Position numbers and translations under genes: made by a program. The notes under the pieces were generated by a model. The model saw nothing but the letters and a program-made list of their open reading frames with translations. It had not been told where the DNA came from and made no database searches. Below are positions 1-4,897 of a stretch of DNA of 7,909 nt, piece after piece; the stretch's first letter is position 1; every line of letters starts with the position of its first letter. The DNA is from an uncultured Dermatophilus sp. (lineage in GTDB: Bacteria > Actinomycetota > Actinomycetes > Actinomycetales > Dermatophilaceae): positions 1 through 7,909 of the forward strand of contig CAMCQD010000071.1 of assembly GCA_945876925.1 (NCBI GenBank). The letters are read 5' to 3'.

Positions 1-1059
1 GCCGCCAGTCCGGCGGCGGGCACCGGCGATCACCTCAACCCGAAGTACACCTTCGACACCTTCGTCATCGGGTCGAGCAACCGCTTCGCCCATGCCGCCG
101 CGGTCGCCGTGGCCGAGGCGCCCGCCCGGGCCTACAACCCCCTGTTCATCTACGGCGACTCAGGCCTGGGCAAGACTCACCTGCTGCATGCCATCGGGCA
201 CTACGCCCGCAATCTGTATCCCCAGGTGCGGGTGAAGTACGTGAACTCCGAGGAGTTCACCAACGACTTCATCAACAGCATCCGCGATGACCGCGCCTCT
301 GGCTTCCAGCGCCGCTACCGCGAGACCGACATACTGCTCATCGACGACATCCAGTTCCTCTCGGGCAAGATGCAGACCCAGGAAGAGTTCTTCCACACCT
401 TCAACACGCTGCACAACGCCAATAAGCAGGTCGTCATCACCTCAGACGTGCCGCCCAAGCAGCTGTCCGGCTTCGAGGAGCGGATGCGGTCCCGGTTCGA
501 GTGGGGACTGCTCACCGACATCCAGCCGCCGGACCTGGAGACCCGGATCGCGATCTTGTCGAAGAAGGCCGTGCAAGAGGGCCTGACCATGCCGTACGAG
601 GTGCTGGAATTCATCGCCAGCCGGATCTCGAGCAATATCCGCGAGCTGGAGGGCGCGCTCATCCGGGTGACGGCCTTCGCCAGCCTGAACCGCTCCGAGG
701 TGGATCTGACCCTGGCCGAGATCGTGCTGCGCGATCTCATGCCCGATCAGCAGGCCAGCCAGATCACCGCGGCCACGATCATGGCCCAGACTGCCGCGTT
801 CTTCGGGCTGACGATCGACGACCTGTGCGGCTCCTCGCGCTCCCGCACGCTCGTCAACGCCCGCCAGATCGCCATGTACCTGTGCCGGGAGCTGACCGAG
901 CTGTCGCTGCCGAAGATCGGCCAGCAGTTCGGCGGCCGGGACCACACCACGGTGATGCACGCAGACAAGAAGATCCGCCAGCTCATGGCCGAACGGCGCT
1001 CGGTGTACAACCAGGTGACCGAGCTGACCACCCGGATCCGGTCGCAGCAGGGCAGCTGA
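1..1059 (+). CDS. dnaA: DnaA, chromosomal replication initiator (5'-truncated)
   Basis: DnaA is the AAA+ ATPase that binds 9-bp DnaA boxes at oriC, oligomerises and melts the duplex. The reading frame is open from base 1 to the TGA at 1057-1059 (352 codons). The first roughly 10 residues look like the end of the variable domain II linker, so domain I and most of domain II lie upstream. Visible in order: start of domain III (NPKYTFDTFVIG, about 40-75); Walker A GDSGLGKT (154-177); Walker B and flanks ILLIDDIQFL (331-360); sensor 1 around VVITSD (about 430-450); arginine-finger region RMRSRFEWG (481-507); sensor 2 region NIRELEGAL (about 634-660); and the domain IV helix-turn-helix with the DnaA signature GGRDHTTVMHA (931-963). 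All key motifs are intact. Walker A has Asp where I recall Glu or Gly-Thr in many relatives, a minor change. A GTG at 109 falls inside the AAA+ core and is not the start. Confidence 0.98.
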   Translation, partial: AASPAAGTGDHLNPKYTFDTFVIGSSNRFAHAAAVAVAEAPARAYNPLFIYGDSGLGKTHLLHAIGHYARNLYPQVRVKYVNSEEFTNDFINSIRDDRASGFQRRYRETDILLIDDIQFLSGKMQTQEEFFHTFNTLHNANKQVVITSDVPPKQLSGFEERMRSRFEWGLLTDIQPPDLETRIAILSKKAVQEGLTMPYEVLEFIASRISSNIRELEGALIRVTAFASLNRSEVDLTLAEIVLRDLMPDQQASQITAATIMAQTAAFFGLTIDDLCGSSRSRTLVNARQIAMYLCRELTELSLPKIGQQFGGRDHTTVMHADKKIRQLMAERRSVYNQVTELTTRIRSQQGS

Positions 1060-1073
1060 ACCACGAGCCGGCA

Positions 1074-1098
1074 GCGCAGCGATCGGGTGATCGTGCGC
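1074..1098 (+). terminator. Hairpin just after dnaA, possible U-less terminator
   Basis: Fifteen bases past the dnaA stop, GCGCA-G-CGATC (1074-1084) can pair with GATCG-TGCGC (1089-1098). This gives a 10-bp stem with one bulged G (1079) and a GGGT loop (1085-1088). No T-run follows, so it is not a classic intrinsic terminator, although GC-rich actinobacterial terminators often lack one. The placement fits ending dnaA transcription before oriC. The terminator role is inferred; the stem is seen directly. Confidence 0.45.
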
Positions 1099-1152
1099 GA
1101 TGACCAGGAGCCGGCGACGGATTTCACGTCCGTCCAACGAGGTTCAGGACAT

Positions 1153-1184
1153 TCGTCCACACGCTTGTGCACAGGTGTGGAGAA
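1153..1184. promoter_or_regulatory. DnaA-box cluster 1 (three tightly spaced boxes)
   Basis: Three near-consensus 9-mers sit 2-3 bp apart: TCGTCCACA (+, 1153-1161), TTGTGCACA (+, 1165-1173) and TGTGGAGAA (1176-1184, reading TTCTCCACA on the - strand). Each has one mismatch to TTRTCCACA. Start-to-start spacing is 12 and 11 bp, about one helical turn, which would put bound DnaA molecules on one face. The A/T-rich stretch 1191-1206 begins 6 bp further on. Confidence 0.7.
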
Positions 1185-1371
1185 CTGGGGAGTAATTGTG
1201 TCAACAGTCCCACATCACGCCTCTGACCTGTTCTGATGTCGTGATGGGCAGGGGTACCACAGCCACCGGCGCGCAGCCGGGCAGGACTGCGGGCTGGGCA
1301 TAACCCGTGGATGGGTGGTGGAGAACCGCCCCGCGTGCTGGGGACTGCGGCCACCTGTCCTGTGCGGTGCG

Positions 1372-1440
1372 TGTGGATGACCGGAGGCCATGCACATGCG
1401 CCGCTGCTGGTCCACGAACGGTGCACAGGCCTTACCCACA
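1372..1440. promoter_or_regulatory. DnaA-box cluster 2
   Basis: TGTGGATGA (1372-1380, reading TCATCCACA on the - strand) and TTACCCACA (+, 1432-1440) each have one mismatch to TTATCCACA. Between them lie the weaker TGGTCCACG (1408-1416, two mismatches to TTGTCCACA) and CGGTGCACA (1419-1427, three mismatches). The last three start 11 and 13 bp apart, again near helical spacing. The weaker two are supported mainly by their neighbours. Confidence 0.6.
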
Positions 1441-1473
1441 GCCGGGCAGCCGGGCTGACCTGGGACGGCGGCG

Positions 1474-1492
1474 GCTGTGCACAGCTTCCACA
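1474..1492. promoter_or_regulatory. DnaA-box-like palindrome and adjacent weak box
   Basis: GCTGTGCACAGC (1474-1485) is a perfect 12-bp palindrome. Read on either strand it contains CTGTGCACA, two mismatches from TTGTCCACA. The weak box GCTTCCACA (1484-1492, three mismatches) overlaps its end. The site may be a low-affinity DnaA site or an operator for a dimeric protein; the sequence does not decide. Confidence 0.4.
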
Positions 1493-1614
1493 GCCCCTAT
1501 GACGATGATGAGTCCAGCACAAGAAGAAAGGGGCACTGCGTACGGGACCTGGACCCGCCCCCGCGCCGCGGGCAACACGGCAGGCGTACCACCGGGCCTG
1601 TCAGCGCGCCTGGA

Positions 1615-1620
1615 TAGCAT
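1615..1620 (+). promoter_or_regulatory. Possible -10 element upstream of dnaN
   Basis: TAGCAT fits the actinobacterial -10 pattern TANNNT. A start shortly downstream would give a leader of roughly 50 bases before dnaN. No -35 hexamer is recognisable at 16-19 bp upstream. This is only a weak candidate. Confidence 0.25.
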
Positions 1621-1678
1621 TCCCCTTAAAGGACCGGTTCCGTACCCACCGGGCGTGGGCGAATGAAGGAGAGCGACC

Positions 1679-2812
1679 GTGAGATTCCGAGTGGATCGCG
1701 ACGTCCTGGCCGAGGTCGTCACCTGGGTGGCCCGCGGCTTGCCGAGCCGGCCGCCGGTTCCCGTTCTCGCCGGGGTGCTCATCGAGGCCCAGGACGACGG
1801 GACGCTGACGCTGTCCGCTTTCGACTACGAGGTCTCGGCCAGGGTGAGCGTGCAAGCCGATGTCAGCGAGGCCGGTCGCGTGCTCGTGCTCGGGCGCCTC
1901 CTGGCCGACATCTCCCGGAACCTGCCCAACCGCCCGGTTGATGTATATACAGAAGGTAATAAGGTGGCGGTATCCTGCGGTGCGAGCCGGTTCTCCCTGC
2001 TGCGGATGCCGGTGGAGGAGTACCCGAGCCTGCCAGCCAGCCCGCAGGTCACCGGGACCATCGCCGGGGATGTATTCACCCAGGCGGTCGCGCAGGTGAG
2101 CGTGGCCGCGGACCGCTCCGATACGCTGCCGATCCTCACCGGGGTCCGGGTCGAGATCGCCGACGACAAGGTCACCATGCTGGCCACCGACCGGTACCGG
2201 CTGGCCATCCGCGAGATGAGCTGGGAGCCAGCCGGGGACTCGGTCAGCGCGGTGGTGCTGGTCCCGGCGCGCACCCTGTCCGATACCGCCAAATCCCTGG
2301 GCCCGTCCGGGTCGGTCTCGATCGCGCTGGCAGACGGCTCCGAGGGCGACGGGCTGGTCGGCTTCGAGGCCGGTCAGCGCCGCACGACCACGCGGCTGCT
2401 CGACGGTGACTACCCCAAGGTGGCCTCCATCTTCCCCACCACGGTCGACACCGAGGCCATCATCAGCACCGGGCTCCTCATCGAGGCAGTCAAGCGCGTG
2501 GCCCTGGTGGCCGAGCGGAACACGCCCATCCGGCTGCGCTTCGTTGACGGCCAGGTCGGCATCGACGCGGGCACCGGGGAGGATGCGCAGGCTAGCGAGG
2601 CCGTGGAATGCTCCCTGACCGGCCCCGACATCGAGATCGCGTTCAACCCGCACTACCTGCTCGATGGGCTGGGAGCGGTCTCGGCGCCGTTCACCCGGAT
2701 GTCCTTCACCCAGCCGGGCAAGCCGGCGGTGCTCTCGGGGCAGCAGGAACACGACGGCGAGCCCGACACGTCGTACCGGTATGTCCTCATGCCGGTACGG
2801 TTCGCCTCCTAG
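1679..2812 (+). CDS. dnaN: DNA polymerase III beta subunit (sliding clamp)
   Basis: DnaN forms the ring-shaped dimer that encircles DNA and tethers the replicative polymerase and repair proteins. The 377-residue product is close to the usual 365-380. The GTG start is preceded by GAAGGAG (1665-1671) with a 7-base spacer, and the protein begins MRFRVDRDVLAE, as expected for an actinomycete clamp. Three clamp domains are visible: about 1-125, 130-250 and 255-377. Family landmarks are PVLAGVLIEA (28-37), PILTGVRVEI (151-160), TDRYRLA (170-176), RLLDGDYPK (239-247) and the C-terminal VLMPVR (369-374), which corresponds to the E. coli MPMRL end near the protein-binding cleft. It lies directly downstream of oriC with recF 45 bp beyond. 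Residues 87-94 use eight consecutive A/T-ending codons, unlike the rest of the gene. Confidence 0.98.
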   Translation: MRFRVDRDVLAEVVTWVARGLPSRPPVPVLAGVLIEAQDDGTLTLSAFDYEVSARVSVQADVSEAGRVLVLGRLLADISRNLPNRPVDVYTEGNKVAVSCGASRFSLLRMPVEEYPSLPASPQVTGTIAGDVFTQAVAQVSVAADRSDTLPILTGVRVEIADDKVTMLATDRYRLAIREMSWEPAGDSVSAVVLVPARTLSDTAKSLGPSGSVSIALADGSEGDGLVGFEAGQRRTTTRLLDGDYPKVASIFPTTVDTEAIISTGLLIEAVKRVALVAERNTPIRLRFVDGQVGIDAGTGEDAQASEAVECSLTGPDIEIAFNPHYLLDGLGAVSAPFTRMSFTQPGKPAVLSGQQEHDGEPDTSYRYVLMPVRFAS

Positions 2813-2814
2813 CG

Positions 2815-2847
2815 GCCGGGCGCGTTCGCTGCGGCGGGCGCGCCGGC
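2815..2847 (+). repeat. GC-rich hairpin between dnaN and recF
   Basis: GCCG (2815-2818) pairs with CGGC (2844-2847), and GCGCG (2820-2824) with CGCGC (2839-2843). The result is a 9-bp stem with a single bulged G (2819) and a 14-base loop. It fills most of the 45-bp dnaN-recF gap and ends 10 bases before the recF GTG, taking the place where a Shine-Dalgarno sequence would normally sit. Confidence 0.5.
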
Positions 2848-2857
2848 GTGGTGCCAC

Positions 2858-4033
2858 GTGTACGTAAGCCATCTGTCGATCGCGGATTTCCGCAACTACG
2901 CCCATGCCGAGGTGCCCTTCGAGCCGGGGGTCACGTTCCTGGTGGGGCGCAACGGGGAGGGCAAGACGAACCTCGTCGAGGCGATCGGCTACCTCGCCAC
3001 GCTGTCCTCCCACCGGGTCGCCTCCGATGCCCCGCTGGTGCGGATGGGGGCCGAGCGGGCCATCGTGCGAGGCGCGGTCGAGCGCGCCGGGCGCCGGACC
3101 ACGCTGGAGATCGAGATCCACCCCGGCCGGTCCAACCGCGCCGGGATCAACCGCACCCCCGTGCCGCGGGTGCGTGACGTGCTCGGCACGCTGCGCACCG
3201 TGCTGTTCGCCCCCGAGGATCTCGCCCTGGTCAAGGGGGACCCGGGCACCAGGCGGGACTTCCTCGACGCCCTGCTGGTCGCCCGCCAGCCGCGCTGGGC
3301 CGCCGTCCGGGCCGACTACGACCGGGCGCTCAGGCAGCGCAATGCCCTGCTGCGCCAGGCCGCGCCGGGGCGGGGCACGGGCCGGGAGGCGGATGCGCGG
3401 TCCTACGGTTCGGTGGCCTCGACCCTGGACGTGTGGGACGACCAGCTAGCGGGGCTGGGCGGACGGCTGCTGTACGCCCGGGTCCGCCTGCTGCACGACC
3501 TGGCGCCCCGGCTGACGCAGGCCTACCGCGCGGTCAGCGAGTCCGATGGCGAGGCCGTGGCCACCTACCGCACCTCGGTGGGCGGCGAGCTTGCCGGGCA
3601 GATAGCCGCCGGGGAGGTACCCGGGCTGGAGCAGTTCCAGTACGGGCTGCTGGACGCACTCACCCGGGCCAGGCCCGGTGAGCTGGCCCGCGGGATGACC
3701 CTGGCCGGGCCGCACCGGGACGAGCTCGTCCTCGACCTGTCCGGGATGCCGGCCAGGGGGTACGCCTCGCACGGGGAATCGTGGGCGGGGGCGCGCGCAC
3801 GGAAGCTGGACTCCTGCGAACTGCTGCGCCACGACCTGGGCGACGACCCGGTGCTCGTGCTGGACGACGTGTTCGCCGAGCTGGATCAGCGCCGCCGGGA
3901 TCGCCTGTCCCAGGTCATCGCCGGTGCCGAGCAGGTGATTATCACGGCGGCGGTGGAACAGGATCTGCCCGCGGGACTGCCCGGCCGGCGGCTGCGGGTC
4001 CGCTCCGGGCAGGTGGAGTGCGGCGATGGCTGA
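2858..4033 (+). CDS. recF: RecF, DNA replication and repair ATPase
   Basis: RecF is an SMC/ABC-type ATPase that works with RecO and RecR to load RecA at single-strand gaps and stalled forks. The 391 residues match the family length of about 360-400. The GTG start is set by homology: the protein opens MYVSHLSIADFRNY as RecF does, although no clear Shine-Dalgarno precedes it. Visible parts: Walker A GRNGEGKT (30-37), followed by NLVEAIGYLATLSSHR; LFAPEDLALVKG (116-127) and RRDFLDALL (132-140) in the lobe II region; GPHRDEL (284-290); the signature region YASHGESW (302-309); and Walker B VLVLDDVFAELD (332-343). Residues 310-318 (AGARARKLD) diverge from the hydrophobic helix I expect after the signature motif. 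The 3' end overlaps dciA by 8 bp, implying coupled translation. Identity is firm; full activity depends on whether residues 310-318 are tolerated. Confidence 0.96.
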   Translation: MYVSHLSIADFRNYAHAEVPFEPGVTFLVGRNGEGKTNLVEAIGYLATLSSHRVASDAPLVRMGAERAIVRGAVERAGRRTTLEIEIHPGRSNRAGINRTPVPRVRDVLGTLRTVLFAPEDLALVKGDPGTRRDFLDALLVARQPRWAAVRADYDRALRQRNALLRQAAPGRGTGREADARSYGSVASTLDVWDDQLAGLGGRLLYARVRLLHDLAPRLTQAYRAVSESDGEAVATYRTSVGGELAGQIAAGEVPGLEQFQYGLLDALTRARPGELARGMTLAGPHRDELVLDLSGMPARGYASHGESWAGARARKLDSCELLRHDLGDDPVLVLDDVFAELDQRRRDRLSQVIAGAEQVIITAAVEQDLPAGLPGRRLRVRSGQVECGDG

Positions 4034-4598
4034 CCGGCCGGAGGAACCTGGCCCGCAGCCTCCGGCCCGTCCGGCGCGTCCGCCGGAGGAGCCGGATCAG
4101 CAGGAGGCCCGTGATGCGGCCGCCCGGGCCAGCCTGGCCCGGGCCCGGGATGCCGCCCGGGACGCCGGGTTACGTCCCGGCGTGGTGCCGCGCCGTCGCC
4201 ACCGGGTAGCCGATCCGGCCTGCGGCGCCCCCGGCCCCGATGCCCGCGACCCGCGCACCCTGGCCGAGGGGATGGAAGGCCTGCTGCGAGAACGGGGCTG
4301 GTCGCAGGACGTATCGGCGGCCTCGGTGATGGCCCGGTGGCCCCAGTTCGTGGGCGCAGAGGTGGCCGGGCATTGCGTCCCGGTGAGCTTCGAGGATGGC
4401 CAGCTGCGGGTCCGTGCCGACTCCACCGCCTGGGCGACCCAGCTGACCTACATGGTCCCCAGTATCCTGGCGGTCATCGCCGAGCAGGCCGGGCCCTCGG
4501 TGGTGACGACGATCCGGGTTTCCGGGCCGGGCGCTCCGACGTGGAAGCGCGGCCCGCGCCGGGCCGGCGGGCGGGGTCCGCGGGACACCTACGGGTGA
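4026..4598 (+). CDS. dciA: DciA-like DUF721 protein, probable helicase loader or recruiter
   Basis: DciA (DUF721) assists placement of the replicative helicase DnaB in the many bacteria lacking DnaC or DnaI; the M. tuberculosis counterpart is Rv0004, in the same gene position. The 190-residue product has an N-terminal Pro/Arg/Ala-rich, probably disordered part (1-75), including an ARASLARARDAARDAG helix-like stretch (34-48) and a GLRPG turn (48-52). The DUF721 core spans about 78-165: TLAEGMEGLL (78-87), RWPQFVG (104-110), VPVSFEDGQLRVRAD (118-132), AWATQL (135-140). The tail (170-190) is Arg/Gly-rich and basic, which would suit nucleic-acid contact. ATG at 4026 lies inside recF (8-bp overlap), so translation is probably coupled; no separate start with a better site was seen. 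Assignment rests on the domain pattern and the recF-gyrB position; the loader role is inferred from family work. Confidence 0.88.
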   Translation: MADRPEEPGPQPPARPARPPEEPDQQEARDAAARASLARARDAARDAGLRPGVVPRRRHRVADPACGAPGPDARDPRTLAEGMEGLLRERGWSQDVSAASVMARWPQFVGAEVAGHCVPVSFEDGQLRVRADSTAWATQLTYMVPSILAVIAEQAGPSVVTTIRVSGPGAPTWKRGPRRAGGRGPRDTYG

Positions 4599-4607
4599 GC
4601 TCACCCG
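4592..4607. repeat. 16-bp perfect palindrome over the dciA stop codon
   Basis: CGGGTGAGCTCACCCG is a perfect palindrome, and the dciA stop TGA (4596-4598) lies inside it. As RNA it can form a tight hairpin at the transcript end, without a T-tract; as DNA it could bind a dimeric protein. It may help end the dnaN-recF-dciA transcript. The palindrome is seen directly; its role is inferred. Confidence 0.5.
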
Positions 4608-4644
4608 GCAGCGCCGTACGCCTCTGGCAGCCTTCGTGCCGTTG

Positions 4645-4700
4645 CCGGGAACCGGTGGCGTACCCGTCCACGTCAGGCCGGTTCCCGGAGGCGCCACCGG
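4645..4700 (+). repeat. Overlapping alternative stem-loops upstream of gyrB
   Basis: Two long perfect inverted repeats share bases. Stem A pairs CCGGGAACCGG (4645-4655) with CCGGTTCCCGG (4678-4688), 11 bp. Stem B pairs CCGGTGGCG (4652-4660) with CGCCACCGG (4692-4700), 9 bp. Because 4652-4655 belongs to both, only one can form at a time. A third 7-bp pairing, GTACGCC (4616-4622) with GGCGTAC (4657-4663), competes with stem B. The region follows dciA and precedes the possible gyrB promoter, so it may be a terminator or attenuator for the upstream transcript. Confidence 0.5.
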
Positions 4701-4743
4701 CGTGAGCAGGCGTGCCAGTGCGGTGTTTCCCACGGCTGGACGG

Positions 4744-4749
4744 TAGACT
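4744..4749 (+). promoter_or_regulatory. Possible -10 element of a gyrB promoter
   Basis: TAGACT matches the TANNNT -10 pattern, with A at the fourth position. The hexamers at 17-19 bp upstream (CGGTGT, GCGGTG, TGCGGT) do not resemble TTGACA. The element would give a leader of about 140 bases to the gyrB GTG. It lies in a 6-bp inverted repeat, CGGTAG (4741-4746) and CTACCG (4755-4760), that would straddle the start region. Family knowledge: actinobacterial gyrase promoters respond to supercoiling. Confidence 0.4.
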
Positions 4750-4856
4750 GAGACCTACCGGAACGCTCCAGGCGTCACCCCCCGTCCTGACCCGTGATCG
4801 TGTCCCGGGCCCGCGCCCTTATCTCACCTCCGCAGGGGCGGGCGACGGACACCGCA

Positions 4857-4876
4857 TCAGTGCTGCCCGGCACTGA
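4857..4876 (+). repeat. Leader hairpin just before the gyrB ribosome binding site
   Basis: TCAGTGC (4857-4863) pairs perfectly with GCACTGA (4870-4876) around a 6-base loop. The stem ends 11 bases before the AAGGAG site (4888-4893) of gyrB. It could affect mRNA stability or ribosome entry; no such role is shown. Confidence 0.4.
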
Positions 4877-4897
4877 ATCAGCATCTGAAGGAGACCC

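Larger units (their letters stand above)
1060..1678. other. oriC: Putative oriC, dnaA-dnaN intergenic region
   Basis: This 619-bp gene-free stretch lies between dnaA and dnaN, the established position of oriC in actinobacteria. It holds three clusters of 9-mers resembling the DnaA box (TTRTCCACA; TTGTCCACA is typical in Streptomyces and Mycobacterium): 1153-1184, 1372-1440 and 1475-1492. Both orientations occur. I found no perfect consensus box. The best matches each differ at one base: TCGTCCACA (1153-1161), TTGTGCACA (1165-1173), the reverse of TTCTCCACA (1176-1184), the reverse of TCATCCACA (1372-1380) and TTACCCACA (1432-1440). The least GC-rich segment next to a cluster is 1191-1206 (11 of 16 bases A/T), a candidate unwinding site. 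The stretch 1500-1678 holds a purine-rich patch near 1517-1530 and the dnaN leader. Short open frames here have no recognisable protein content. Confidence 0.85.

Noticed and set aside
109..111. GTG at 109 as the dnaA start
   Set aside because: Conserved domain III sequence continues upstream in frame to base 1, so the true start is outside the window.
1295..1314. Further DnaA-box-like matches TGGGCATAA and CGTGGATGG
   Set aside because: They have two and three mismatches to the box on the reverse strand and are not part of a cluster; too weak to list.
1124..1522. 132-codon - strand frame inside the putative oriC
   Set aside because: It has no recognisable domain and is Pro/Arg/Ser/His-rich. 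The DnaA-box content explains the sequence better.
1307..1666. 119-codon + strand frame inside the putative oriC
   Set aside because: It has no ribosome binding site and no protein-like composition, and it covers the DnaA-box clusters. Its end merely overlaps the dnaN leader.
1601..3121. 506-codon open frame on the - strand across dnaN and into recF
   Set aside because: It is antisense to two certain genes. Its product is Arg/Gly/Asp/His-rich with no domain, as expected of a GC-rich shadow frame.
4806..4848. Hairpin from the GC-rich CGGGCCCG and GGGGCGGGCG tracts upstream of gyrB
   Set aside because: The arms do not pair over more than about four consecutive bases; ordinary GC-rich sequence.
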